A stretch of DNA of 64,000 bases from Mucilaginibacter frigoritolerans (GTDB lineage: Bacteria; Bacteroidota; Bacteroidia; Sphingobacteriales; Sphingobacteriaceae), in the NCBI RefSeq assembly GCF_007830615.1, contig NZ_VLLI01000014.1, positions 1 to 64,000 on the forward strand. Reading direction: 5' to 3'. The notes under the pieces were generated by a model that worked only from the letters and a program-made list of their open reading frames with translations, did no database searches and was not told the origin of the DNA. This document shows positions 44,863 through 53,913 of this stretch, piece after piece. How positions within the stretch are numbered: the stretch's first letter is position 1; each line of letters starts with the position of its first letter. The position numbers and the translations under genes are program-made.

Positions 44863-45756
44863 ATGATAAAGGCCTCTTACGAGATTCTTCAACCCATGAA
44901 TGGTCACTCGTTTTTAGTGAGGTGCTTTAACAAAGTTGCATTTGATGCCCCTTATCATTTTCATGAAGAATATGAGCTTACTTATATTTTGACAGGTAGT
45001 GGAAAACGATATGTAGGTAACCACATGGAAGATTTTACAGCGGGCGATTTGGTGCTGCTTGGTCCTAACCTTCCCCATTGTTGGAAACTTGAGACCGGTA
45101 AGGATGAAAAGCCTGAAGGAAGTGCTATTGTGATACAATTTAATGCTTCTTTTTTGGGTAATGACTTTTTCAATAAAGGCGAACTGAAACATATTAAAGC
45201 GCTGTTTGAAAGAAGCAGCAGTGGAGTACATTTTAAAAAAGGAATCCAGTCAACCGTTAAGAAAGATTTAGTTGCGTTGGGTAAAGAAAAAAACAGCTTT
45301 AAAATGCTGTTGGAGTTACTTGAGATTTTACAAAGCCTGGCAACCTCAAATGATTTTAATTTATTAGATCAAAACGGCATTGTTGCTGAGCGCACACGCA
45401 CAGAACAAGAACGTATTAACCCTGTTTTTGCTTATCTGGTAGAAAACTTCAGGCATCATGTCAGCTTGGATGTTGCAGCAAGTATAGCCAATATGACACC
45501 AAATGCCTTTTGTAAGTACTTTAAGAAAACCACCCGCAAAACTTTTATGGAAACCATAATTGATTACCGGATAAATTATGCCACACAACAACTTGTCCAA
45601 ACAGACAAGCCTATCTCTGAGATATCATTTGAAAGTGGTTTTGGGGATGTATCGCACTTTTATAAAACCTTTAAACTAAAAATGAGCCTCAGCCCACTCA
45701 ACTACCGTAAAAAATTTATGCGGAATTTAGGCCTGGAAGATAAAAAGGTTGCCTGA
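44863..45756 (+). CDS. AraC-family transcriptional regulator
   Basis: A 297-residue regulator with the same layout as the fucose-operon regulator: N-terminal cupin (DAPYHFHEEYELTYILTGSG near 28, FTAGDLVLLGPNLPHCWKLE near 58) and C-terminal double HTH (DVAASIANMTPNAFCKYFKK near 206, ISFESGFGDVSHFYKTFK near 250). It most likely controls the divergent PhyH gene. The two AraC proteins are paralogues. Confidence 0.9.
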   Translation: MIKASYEILQPMNGHSFLVRCFNKVAFDAPYHFHEEYELTYILTGSGKRYVGNHMEDFTAGDLVLLGPNLPHCWKLETGKDEKPEGSAIVIQFNASFLGNDFFNKGELKHIKALFERSSSGVHFKKGIQSTVKKDLVALGKEKNSFKMLLELLEILQSLATSNDFNLLDQNGIVAERTRTEQERINPVFAYLVENFRHHVSLDVAASIANMTPNAFCKYFKKTTRKTFMETIIDYRINYATQQLVQTDKPISEISFESGFGDVSHFYKTFKLKMSLSPLNYRKKFMRNLGLEDKKVA

Positions 45757-45798
45757 AAATTCTCATTGATATTATCTAAGATTCAAATAGCAACTAAC

Positions 45799-47379
45799 TT
45801 ACATCGTAAATATCTCAATGCTATATGCGCTAAGATGTAATTTAATTATACTTCCATCAATTTCGGGCTTTTTGCTACCATACAAAGATATTAAAGAGCC
45901 TTTTCCTCCGGCCACATTTACATTGGTATCTATTGCTTTATCAGAAAGGTTTACCGCCACCACAAACTTCTTATTACCATCATATCGCATAAAAGTAAAA
46001 ACCTGGTCGCTGCTATTTTGAAGGGTTTGGTAATCTCCACTTGATATTACGGGGTTAGCTTTGCGTATGGCAATTACTTTACGATAAAAACTCCAGATAG
46101 AATTGGGTTCATCTTGTTCTTCCTCAAGTGATATGCCATCGTCAGGCACATCATTATTAAATTGATTTTTCCACGGACCTTTTGCCTTATACCACAGGGC
46201 CATCCCCTTACCTTTATCACTCTTGTACCATTCAAAAGCTTCCCGGTTAGGAATATCATTGGCGTCGGTAGCCCCTAAGGCTGCATTAGTACCTTTCATA
46301 CCTATTTCCTGTCCGTAGTATATTGAAGGTATACCACCCAATAACAAATTCAATGTAGCACCTATCTTCAGCCTTCTTATATCACCTTTTACTCCGGTAC
46401 TAAACCTTGGCATATCATGGTTTTCAATAAATACCACTTGCTGTTTACCTGCCGGGATACTCAGAAAAGTAGAATCTGCAGCCGCAGTTAACTGTTTTTT
46501 ATCAAATGAGCGGATGGCAAATGCAAGTCTGAATGCAAATACCCTGTCAACTCCACCGTTATTAAAATAATCCGATCCAAAATCAGCCCAGTTAGCCTGC
46601 TCGGCAACAATCTTTAAATGAGGATTAACCTGTCGCAGTCTGTTTAATAAGGGCTTCCAGAAAACATTAAATAAATTGGTTAAAGCAGGCTTATTGTCCA
46701 GGTTATCCATCATATGATCCAGGCGGAAACCATCTACCCCATCATCAAATTTACCATCGTTATTCGGATCAACCCAAAACTTAAACAACTGGTAGTTATA
46801 ATCCAGCACCCCTGCACTCTTTAAATTAACGGTGGTTATTTTCCGGTATGTACTATCGTATCCTAACAAACCTTTTAAATTAAATATAATGGGCGATGGC
46901 TGTGTGTGAGCTTTATCATCATACAATAAATAATCACTGTACGGCGAGTTCAAGTTATTAATACCATCTTTCCACCATAAATGATCTTCGGTAACATACT
47001 GGGTTTCCATATCCATATACAACTTCATTCCACGGCGGTGGAGTTCCTTTATCAGATGCAGATAATCCTGCATAGTACCATAACGGGGATCTATCTTCTT
47101 AAAGTTGGATGCGAAATAATTATGGTAAAAAACAGATTCATAAAGAGGAGTTAATAATATGGCGGTAACGCCAAGCTTTTGCAGATAATTAAGCTTTAAC
47201 CTTATCCCATTTAAATCTCCATGCAAGTCGTCGTTGCTATCGTAAAAGCTCCGTTCAAATATGTGGTATATAATTTCATTACTACAGCTCCTGGTAATAT
47301 TCACTGTACTTTGCGCATGAACTTTCCCAAACACAAATAGGAACAATAAACCAATAAAAAACAGGGACTTTATCTTCAT
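45799..47379 (-). CDS. Exported GH13 alpha-amylase-family enzyme with altered region I
   Basis: A 526-residue protein with a signal peptide (about 1-23, FGKVHAQ). GH13 signatures: region II GFRLDHMMD with Asp221 as nucleophile, region III IVAEQAN with Glu260 as acid, region IV FIENHDMPR with His321-Asp322. Region I, DxxxNH in the family, reads D123-METQY, so Asn and His are replaced. A calcium loop DPNNDGKFDDGVDG lies before region II. The catalytic triad is complete, so activity on alpha-glucans or short oligosaccharides is likely, with different substrate contacts. Convergent with araC, 42 nt between. Confidence 0.9.
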   Translation of the reverse strand: MKIKSLFFIGLLFLFVFGKVHAQSTVNITRSCSNEIIYHIFERSFYDSNDDLHGDLNGIRLKLNYLQKLGVTAILLTPLYESVFYHNYFASNFKKIDPRYGTMQDYLHLIKELHRRGMKLYMDMETQYVTEDHLWWKDGINNLNSPYSDYLLYDDKAHTQPSPIIFNLKGLLGYDSTYRKITTVNLKSAGVLDYNYQLFKFWVDPNNDGKFDDGVDGFRLDHMMDNLDNKPALTNLFNVFWKPLLNRLRQVNPHLKIVAEQANWADFGSDYFNNGGVDRVFAFRLAFAIRSFDKKQLTAAADSTFLSIPAGKQQVVFIENHDMPRFSTGVKGDIRRLKIGATLNLLLGGIPSIYYGQEIGMKGTNAALGATDANDIPNREAFEWYKSDKGKGMALWYKAKGPWKNQFNNDVPDDGISLEEEQDEPNSIWSFYRKVIAIRKANPVISSGDYQTLQNSSDQVFTFMRYDGNKKFVVAVNLSDKAIDTNVNVAGGKGSLISLYGSKKPEIDGSIIKLHLSAYSIEIFTM

Positions 47380-47511
47380 TTTGCTTTAAACTTGAAGTTT
47401 CAAATTAAACACCATTTAAATAAAAAGCAAATAAATTAATTCAACCAGTCACAATCTGATAACCGATTCAGGTAAATTTTAAAAATTGAATTTCATTCGC
47501 AATGAAGCGAT

Positions 47512-47673
47512 CTATCTTGAAAAACTACTAATAACATGATTAGTATTTTTTTCACGTTTAAGTGGCATAAAAATTACAAGGGTCATTATTGCCACTAAAA
47601 TGGAGAGCAATATCAATGTGGTTTTGTATTCTCCCAACGCACTTTTCTTGTACTTCTTATTTATATATTTCAT
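47512..47673 (-). CDS. Possible small single-helix membrane protein (53 residues)
   Basis: The minus strand has an ATG at 47671-47673 and a 53-codon frame: a basic start (MKYINKKYKKSALGEYK), one strong hydrophobic helix (TTLILLSILVAIMTLVIFM) and a basic tail (PLKREKNTNH). This is the pattern of a genuine small inner-membrane protein. It is downstream of and in the opposite order to nothing else, so there is no context support and no homologue is known to me. Confidence 0.45.
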   Translation of the reverse strand: MKYINKKYKKSALGEYKTTLILLSILVAIMTLVIFMPLKREKNTNHVISSFSR

Positions 47674-48042
47674 AGTAGATATTAACTTATTTTGTAACTG
47701 TTTACATTTATAAATTTTATATTTATATACCTTTACGCAATACCATCCAAATTTGCTACAACAGTATCAAAATATTTATTTAACAACTGTAGGCTTTAGT
47801 TTGTTTATAATAAAAAACAGAAATGCTGGCTGCTTAGTAAAAGCACTTACAGCTAAAGCTTTTACTCATTTTTCTTCTACAGTTATCAAAAAACAAAAGT
47901 CTGATTTATTTTTTATCGTGAAAAGAAAAACATCATTTTTTGGTCAGTTTTTGTTCATTTATAAAACATAAGCAGTATTTATTCGTTTATCCTGCATATA
48001 GATGCGTTTCTAGCATTTATAATTGTGATAAGGTTTAGGTTG
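47674..48042. other. Gene-poor stretch ahead of an orphan terminator
   Basis: AT-rich. A 72-codon plus-strand frame starting with TTG at 47753 looks like random reading. No convincing promoter was found. Because a strong plus-strand terminator follows, a short transcript may arise from this stretch. Confidence 0.4.
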
Positions 48043-48084
48043 AAAGCCCCCAAACAGCGAGTGTAAGGGGGCTTTTATTTTTTT
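48043..48084 (+). terminator. Strong intrinsic terminator without an obvious gene
   Basis: AAAGCCCCC (48043-48051) pairs with GGGGGCTTT (48067-48075), 15-nt loop, followed by TATTTTTTT on the plus strand. The last gene upstream on this strand ends at 45756, so the transcript it ends is not annotated. Confidence 0.85.
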
Positions 48085-48189
48085 CCTAAAATTTCCTAAA
48101 AGTACAACTAAAACACTAGTTAATCAAGGTGTTATTTAATTTTCTCTCTATGTATTTTAACCCCATCTTAGCACCCGAACTAAAGTATA

Positions 48190-48642
48190 ATGAAAGAGAT
48201 AAAAAAAACGCTGTATCAACTATGCCTTGAATATGTACAAAAACGTATGGAAGCGGCTCAGCAAGCTATTAATGAAGCCCAAAAAGCATCAAATGATGAT
48301 ACCAAAAGCAGTGCCGGCGATAAATATGAAACCAGCCGCGAGATGATGCAGCAGGAAACAAACCGAAATCTCGCCCAATTGAATGAAGCTAATAAACTTA
48401 AAGTAGCATTGAATTCAATAAACCCCGAAAACTCGTCAGATAAGGGTGAAACAGGTAGTGTAGTATTAACCAGCAATGGCAACTTTTACATTGCCATAAG
48501 TGCCGGGGTATTACAGGTTGATAATGAATCGTATTTTGCCATTTCGCAGGCATCTCCTATCGGAATGAAATTAAAAGGATTAAAAGCAGGGGATGAATTT
48601 AACTTAAATGACAAAATTTACCTCATAAAAAAGATATTTTAA
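48190..48642 (+). CDS. GreA/GreB-like protein (often misnamed 3-oxoacyl-ACP synthase)
   Basis: A 150-residue protein. An N-terminal coiled coil (CLEYVQKRMEAAQQAINEAQ, then SAGDKYETSREMMQQETNRN) is followed by a C-terminal FKBP-like domain (TGSVVLTSNGNFYIAISAGV, then FAISQASPIGMKLKGLKAGD), the layout of Gre elongation factors. Conserved Bacteroidota relatives are often labelled 3-oxoacyl-ACP synthase in databases, which the sequence does not support. It may act on RNA polymerase, but the acidic coiled-coil tip of GreA is not clear. Confidence 0.75.
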   Translation: MKEIKKTLYQLCLEYVQKRMEAAQQAINEAQKASNDDTKSSAGDKYETSREMMQQETNRNLAQLNEANKLKVALNSINPENSSDKGETGSVVLTSNGNFYIAISAGVLQVDNESYFAISQASPIGMKLKGLKAGDEFNLNDKIYLIKKIF

Positions 48643-48706
48643 ATTTTTTTAAAACATTTGACGCGTATTTATATTTAGTATCTGTAATCATTCAAATATC
48701 TATTAC

Positions 48707-48714
48707 TATATTTG
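48707..48714 (+). promoter_or_regulatory. -7 promoter box of the RRM gene
   Basis: TATATTTG matches TAnnTTTG. The -33 TTG is not clear. It leaves a 5' leader of about 50 nt before the ATG at 48770, as is common for RNA-binding and cold-shock genes. Confidence 0.45.
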
Positions 48715-48769
48715 ATGTTAATAAAGAGAGGTAAGCATAGTAGACTTGCCCATTATAAATTAAATTTTG

Positions 48770-49168
48770 ATGAACATATTTGTAGGAAGCCTTCCTTTTT
48801 CATTAGAGGAAGCCGATTTAAGAGAGCTTTTTGAAGCTTATGGTGAAGTTAGCACCGTTAAATTAATTATCGACAGAGAAACCGGCAGAAGCAAAGGTTT
48901 TGGCTTTGTTGAAATGTCTGATGATGAAAGCGCTCAAAAAGCAATCACAGGATTAAATGGCGCTGAAGTTAAAGGCAGATCAATTGCGGTAAGCCAGGCT
49001 GAAGAAAAAAAACCAAGTGATCGCAGAGGCGGCGGTGGTGGTTACGGCGGTGGAAACCGTGGTGGCGGCGGTGGCTATGGCGGTGGAAACCGTGGTGGCG
49101 GCGGCGGTGGCGGCTATTCAAGAGATAACAATCGTGGTGGCGGCGGCAGCGGTGGTGGCCGTTGGTAA
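48770..49168 (+). CDS. Glycine-rich RRM RNA-binding protein
   Basis: A 132-residue protein with one RRM (about 1-78). RNP2 is MNIFVGSLPF at the start and RNP1 is KGFGFVEM near 45, so the aromatic residues that stack on RNA are present. The tail from about 85 is Gly/Arg/Tyr-rich (GGGGYGGGNRGGGG type) with an 11-residue repeat. Such RRM-Gly proteins occur in Bacteroidota and cyanobacteria and probably act as RNA chaperones, some cold-induced. A TTG one codon upstream is rejected in favour of the ATG at 48770. Confidence 0.93.
   Translation: MNIFVGSLPFSLEEADLRELFEAYGEVSTVKLIIDRETGRSKGFGFVEMSDDESAQKAITGLNGAEVKGRSIAVSQAEEKKPSDRRGGGGGYGGGNRGGGGGYGGGNRGGGGGGGYSRDNNRGGGGSGGGRW
49046..49104 (+). repeat. 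33-nt tandem repeat in the Gly-rich tail
   Basis: GGCGGTGGAAACCGTGGTGG occurs at 49046 and 49079, period 33 nt, encoding the 11-residue unit GYGGGNRGGGG twice. Repeat number may vary between strains. Confidence 0.8.
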
Positions 49169-49177
49169 AATATAATT

Positions 49178-49220
49178 ACAAGTAAAACGCCCTGTTGATG
49201 TAACAAGGCGTTTTACTTGT
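49178..49220 (+). terminator. Intrinsic terminator of the RRM gene
   Basis: ACAAGTAAAACGCC (49178-49191) pairs perfectly with GGCGTTTTACTTGT (49207-49220), extended inside by TGTT/AACA, loop GATGT, followed by ATAAATTTTT. Confidence 0.9.
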
Positions 49221-49346
49221 ATAAATTTTTAGCGCAAATTTATTGATTTGCAAGTGCTTTTAGTCCTCTCCGGTCTTTCAGTAGCATTTGTGTTGCTTAT
49301 AGCATCGCATCTATTTTAGATACTACTCTGTTCATTTTTTTGCCGT

Positions 49347-49396
49347 AACCTGAATTAAAAATGCAAGCTAATTGCTCTTATTCTTAAATTCAGGTT
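49347..49396. repeat. Inverted repeat beyond the efflux operon
   Basis: AACCTGAATT (49347-49356) and AATTCAGGTT (49387-49396) with outer GCC/GGC form a perfect 10-bp arm pair with 30 nt between. It lies after the efflux operon stop, but the minus strand continues with A rather than T, so it is not a standard terminator. Confidence 0.5.
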
Positions 49397-49456
49397 TGGC
49401 AAAATCAAAACAACAAATCAAAAATGAACTCTTAAATATCTTTGACTGATCACTTC

Positions 49457-50659
49457 TTAGTGACCAGTTGTAACGGGTTTATTATTACCGGGCTGACCAA
49501 CACCAGCTGATTGTTCAGCTGCTTTAGCATCCGCTGGTTTAACTTTAATAGATGATCCGTCCCTAATCTCTTCGCTGGCATCTTTTACAATTTGATCACC
49601 CTCATTAATATCACCATAAACTTCAGTAAGCGTTCCTGACGACAAGCCTTTTTTAACGTTAACCCACTGTGTATGGTTATTAACCACTTTAATTATAAAC
49701 ACCTTTTCGGTTGAAGTTACTACGGCAGTTTTCGGAACAATAAAGGCACTGTCGCGTGATGGTAAAGGAATATCAACCTCAGCAAACATGTGTGGTAATA
49801 AGTCTTTATTGGTGTTATAAACATCCATTTCCACCTGCTCTGAGCGTAATTTTGTGTCCAGGGCGCCGGCAAGCCTTTTTACCTGGGCTGTAAATTTGCG
49901 GTTAGGTAAAGCCTGTACGCTAAAAGTAACATGATCTTTATCACTTAAGCCCCCGGTGGAGCTTTCTGGCACTGATATTACCAAACGCATACGTTTCTGA
50001 TCCTGTAATACCAATAACGGATCATTGGATCTTCCCGGGCCAACATATGCACCCAGGTTTATATTACGAGCAGTAATCACGCCATCAAATGGTGCCCTTA
50101 TTTGAAGATAAGCCAAATTAGCGGCCACTTCTTTATAAGATGACTTTGCAGCCTCAACATTAGCCAGATCTGAATTTTTCTTGGCTTCAGCCAGCTCCAG
50201 ATCATTCTGTGAAACGGTACCTGGAATTTTACTGGTACTCAAAAGCCTGTCGTAAGTAGCCTTACTTGCATAATAAATTGCATCATATTGCTTTATCCTT
50301 GAATCGGCTTCTGCCAATTGTGAATTAATTTCAGGAGCTTCCAACTGCACCAATAATTGTCCCTGGTGTACTTGCGAACCTATATCAACCAGCAGTGTTT
50401 TAACATAACTGTTTACTTTGGCGTATAGATCAACTTCCTGGTAAGGCACCAGTTCACCCGGAACAGCAATGGTGCTGCTCAGTTTTCCTTTTTGTATAGG
50501 TAACAGGGCAACAGTTGGTGTATCAATTGCATTCTCATCCCTTACGGTTTGTTCTTGCTCTTCTTTTTCTTTTTTACTAGGGCCACATGAGCTCAGTAAC
50601 CCAACGCCTATAACTAAAACAGTTAAAGGAACAATAAATTTATTTTTTGTGATTTTCAT
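49457..50659 (-). CDS. RND efflux periplasmic adaptor (membrane fusion protein), lipoprotein
   Basis: A 400-residue adaptor from M at 50659. A lipobox (GLLSSC) gives Cys25. Beta-barrel and lipoyl parts flank a coiled-coil hairpin (about 100-180): ALLPIQKGKLSSTIAVPGEL near 48 and FDGVITARNINLGAYVGPGR near 191 are the typical lipoyl and barrel segments. It links the pump to TolC. The start overlaps the end of the pump gene by 20 nt, which shows the operon order and translational coupling. The in-frame ATG 7 codons upstream is rejected because the lipoprotein signal begins at 50659. Confidence 0.92.
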   Translation of the reverse strand: MKITKNKFIVPLTVLVIGVGLLSSCGPSKKEKEEQEQTVRDENAIDTPTVALLPIQKGKLSSTIAVPGELVPYQEVDLYAKVNSYVKTLLVDIGSQVHQGQLLVQLEAPEINSQLAEADSRIKQYDAIYYASKATYDRLLSTSKIPGTVSQNDLELAEAKKNSDLANVEAAKSSYKEVAANLAYLQIRAPFDGVITARNINLGAYVGPGRSNDPLLVLQDQKRMRLVISVPESSTGGLSDKDHVTFSVQALPNRKFTAQVKRLAGALDTKLRSEQVEMDVYNTNKDLLPHMFAEVDIPLPSRDSAFIVPKTAVVTSTEKVFIIKVVNNHTQWVNVKKGLSSGTLTEVYGDINEGDQIVKDASEEIRDGSSIKVKPADAKAAEQSAGVGQPGNNKPVTTGH

Positions 50660-53600
50660 GATGATGGTGCAATGGAACATAAAATTTACTTTCTTTATCT
50701 TCAGGATCTAATGAAACAGATTCGGTTGAGGTATTACCTTGAACCCAGGCAAAAACCAATGGCAATATTAACAGTGCAGCAAAGGTTGAGGCTAATAAGC
50801 CGCCAATAACCGCTCTTCCTAATGGTGAAGTTTGGTCACCACCCTCGCCCAGGCCTGATGCCATAGGAATCATACCTACAATCATGGCCAAACTGGTCAT
50901 CAAAATTGGCCTAACACGTAATGCAACCGCCTCGCGTGCTGATCTCAGCGCATCGCCATTATGCTTTCTCAATTCCTCGGCATTGGTTACCAATAATACC
51001 GCATTTGAAATAGATACACCCACCGACATGATCATACCCATGTATGATTGCAGATTAAGTGTAGCCCCTGTTATTTTAACCAGCAGTAATGACCCAAATA
51101 ACACAGCCGGTACTGTTGACAGTACAACCAGTGACACCTTAAATGATTGGAAATTGGCTGATAACATCAGGAAAATAACCAATACCGCAACCATCAAACC
51201 ACTTTGCAAGCTATCAAGGGTATCGGTAAGCGTTTGGCTCATACCGCGTAACTCAACAGTTAAACCTCGTGGCAATTTACCTAATGCTTTGATTGCTTTC
51301 TGCACATCATCTGTAGCGGTACCCAAATCTTTTTTGTTAATGTTTGCAGTAACAGAAAGTGTTGGCACAGCGCCGATATCGTCATCTTCGCCATAAGTGG
51401 TGTCCTGTTTTACCTGGGCAACGTCACTGATAACCGGGCGCGGCTGATTGCTCAACACTGGTATTTCGCGTATATCATTCATACTCGACATCTGATATTC
51501 TGGTATCTGAACCTGAACCAAGTAACTTAAGCCAACCTTTTCATCAATCCAGTTGTTTTTTTCTGTAAAACGGGATGATGATGTTGATGCGGTTAAAGTT
51601 CGTGAAATATCATTAACGCTTACTCCTAATTCCGCAGCACGAACCCTATCTATGTTAATGTCAATTGACGGATATTTGTATGATTGTGCAATTTGTATAT
51701 CACGAAGATACTTTATACTATCCAGCTTACGCATTACCTTAAAAGCATAAATAACGTTTTGTTTTTTATCTTTTCCGGTTAACGCAACCTCAATAGGCGT
51801 TGGCGATCCTTGACTAAGAATTTTATCGGTCAATTCTATCGGCTCAAAAGAAACTTTAATGCCGGGCAATTGCTTATGTATGGCATTCCTGAATTTTTCT
51901 TTCAAATCATCCAGGTTTACCTTATAATCTTCTGTTAAACTCACCTGCATTACAGCCTCCTGCGGACCAGCCATAAACATATAAATAGGGTTTGTTGAAA
52001 ACGACGAAGGATGCATACCCACCAATGATGATGAAATAGCAATATGCTCTTTACCAACAATACCTTCTAAAATGTGAATTGCTTTTATGGTGCTTTCTTC
52101 TGTACGTTCTAACCTTGTACCGTCGGCTCCGCGCAAACGAACCTGGAACGTACCAGAGTTTACTTTTGGTAATACATCGCGTCCAATAAAACTGAACAAC
52201 AAAAATGCAAGTCCAAAGGCTACTATCAGATAAACGGATACAATCAGTTTACGAGCTGGTAACATTCTGTCCATCAGCATTAAAAACCGCAATCTGAATT
52301 TGTCAAAGCCTTTGGCTTTTTTATCATTTTCAGTAGCATGTTTAACGGCTTCTTCCTTTTGTTTCCAAGCATCACCCTCATCGTCCATTGCGTAACCGTC
52401 TTTATGGCTTTTATCCTCATGTTTGTTTACCATGATCCAGTTGGCCATAATAGGAACAAATGTTTGGGCAAGCATATAAGAAACGATCATTGAAAAACCA
52501 ATAGCCAATGCCAATGGCAGGAACAATGCTCCCGGAATACCGGTCATGGTAAATGCCGGAGCAAACACCGCCAGGATACAGAACAGGATCAGCAATTTAG
52601 GAAAAGCAATTTCCTTACAAGCATCCCAAATAGCTAAAGCTTTGGGCTTACCCATATCAAAATGCTGGTGAATATTCTCAATCGTTACGGTTGATTCATC
52701 CACCAGGATACCAATAGCGAGCGAAAGTCCGCTCAACGTCATGATATTGATAGTTTGATGAAACAAGTTGAGGAAAAATACCGCTGATACGATACAAGTC
52801 GGAATCGTTAAGATTACAATTAATGCCCCGCGCCTGTCGCCCAAAAAGAGCAATACCATTAACCCGGTTAATACAGCACCGATGGCGCCTTCTTCGGCCA
52901 AACTTTTTACTGCGTTGATTACATATACTGATTGGTCAAAAACGAAAGAAAGTTTAACATCAGGTGGCATCAAAGCCTGGAAACGTGGAATGGCTTTTTT
53001 AAGATTTTGCACCACATCCCATGTTGAAGCCGATGCTGATTTTGTAATAGGCAAATAAACTGAACGCTTACCATTAACCAACGCATAACCGCTGGTAATG
53101 TCAGCTCCATCTTCTACCGTTGCAACATCATGAAGAAAAACAGTTTGTACACCATTTTTAAACAAAGGGATATCGCCAAATTCAGCTACCTTTTTGATGG
53201 TCGTATTTGCCGGGGTTATATAGTTAATATCACCAATACGAACGTTACCGGCAGGGCTGTTCTGGTTGTTATCGCGCATGGCAGCAACAATCTGATCTGG
53301 CGTTAAGTTGTGGGCCCTTAATAACTCAGGGTCTACTTTAATTACAACAGTACGCTGGTTGCCACCAAACGGAGCCGGTGCAACAAGACCCGGAACTGAG
53401 GTAAATGATGAACGAACATAAACCAATGCAAAATCCACCAGTTCTTTATTCGTACGGGTTGGGCTGCTTAATACCAGCTGACCAACAGGTAATGTAGAGG
53501 CATCAAACCTCAATATAAACGGCGGCTGTGATCCCTGCGGGAAGCCAGACTGCGCCCTGTTGGTATAGCCCGTGACCTCCGCCGCGGCCTGGGCCATATT

Positions 53601-53897
53601 AGTGCCCTCGTAAAATGTAATTTTTATTAACGTTAATCCTTGTATATTTTTTGTTTCAATACTTTTAACACCCGAAACATATAATAACAAGTTAACATAT
53701 TGCTTTCCGAAGTACGCCTCCATCTGATCGGGGGTAAAACCACCGTATGGATGCGATACATAAATTACCGGTAAATTCAAATCGGGGAAAATATCTATCT
53801 TGATAGTCCGTATCGCATTGATACCGAAGAAGAATAATCCCGCAACTATTACCAGTATGGTGATTGGCTTTTGAAGAGCCCCTTTTATCATTCCCAT
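50640..53897 (-). CDS. RND multidrug/cation efflux pump, inner-membrane subunit
   Basis: A 1,085-residue AcrB/CusA-type pump, 12 membrane helices and two large periplasmic loops. Visible are GMIKGALQKPITILVIVAGL at the start, PDQMEAYFGKQYVNLLLYVS near 55, GILVDESTVTIENIHQHFDM near 395 where the essential Asp of the proton relay is Asp in VDE, and a second copy of the transmembrane block after 880. It belongs to the HAE1-like branch. It works with the TolC protein at 53914 and the adaptor at 49457. The C-terminus ends in His residues (PLHHHHENHKK), which could bind metal. Confidence 0.93.
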   Translation of the reverse strand: MGMIKGALQKPITILVIVAGLFFFGINAIRTIKIDIFPDLNLPVIYVSHPYGGFTPDQMEAYFGKQYVNLLLYVSGVKSIETKNIQGLTLIKITFYEGTNMAQAAAEVTGYTNRAQSGFPQGSQPPFILRFDASTLPVGQLVLSSPTRTNKELVDFALVYVRSSFTSVPGLVAPAPFGGNQRTVVIKVDPELLRAHNLTPDQIVAAMRDNNQNSPAGNVRIGDINYITPANTTIKKVAEFGDIPLFKNGVQTVFLHDVATVEDGADITSGYALVNGKRSVYLPITKSASASTWDVVQNLKKAIPRFQALMPPDVKLSFVFDQSVYVINAVKSLAEEGAIGAVLTGLMVLLFLGDRRGALIVILTIPTCIVSAVFFLNLFHQTINIMTLSGLSLAIGILVDESTVTIENIHQHFDMGKPKALAIWDACKEIAFPKLLILFCILAVFAPAFTMTGIPGALFLPLALAIGFSMIVSYMLAQTFVPIMANWIMVNKHEDKSHKDGYAMDDEGDAWKQKEEAVKHATENDKKAKGFDKFRLRFLMLMDRMLPARKLIVSVYLIVAFGLAFLLFSFIGRDVLPKVNSGTFQVRLRGADGTRLERTEESTIKAIHILEGIVGKEHIAISSSLVGMHPSSFSTNPIYMFMAGPQEAVMQVSLTEDYKVNLDDLKEKFRNAIHKQLPGIKVSFEPIELTDKILSQGSPTPIEVALTGKDKKQNVIYAFKVMRKLDSIKYLRDIQIAQSYKYPSIDINIDRVRAAELGVSVNDISRTLTASTSSSRFTEKNNWIDEKVGLSYLVQVQIPEYQMSSMNDIREIPVLSNQPRPVISDVAQVKQDTTYGEDDDIGAVPTLSVTANINKKDLGTATDDVQKAIKALGKLPRGLTVELRGMSQTLTDTLDSLQSGLMVAVLVIFLMLSANFQSFKVSLVVLSTVPAVLFGSLLLVKITGATLNLQSYMGMIMSVGVSISNAVLLVTNAEELRKHNGDALRSAREAVALRVRPILMTSLAMIVGMIPMASGLGEGGDQTSPLGRAVIGGLLASTFAALLILPLVFAWVQGNTSTESVSLDPEDKESKFYVPLHHHHENHKK

Positions 53898-53913
53898 TTT
53901 CTAATATGTTGTA

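Noticed and set aside
47753..47971. 72-codon plus-strand frame starting with TTG
   Set aside because: Low-complexity composition, no start context, no domain; more likely chance in AT-rich DNA.
49347..49396. Possible terminator of the efflux operon
   Set aside because: The arms pair well, but the minus strand continues with A residues instead of T, so only an inverted repeat is claimed.
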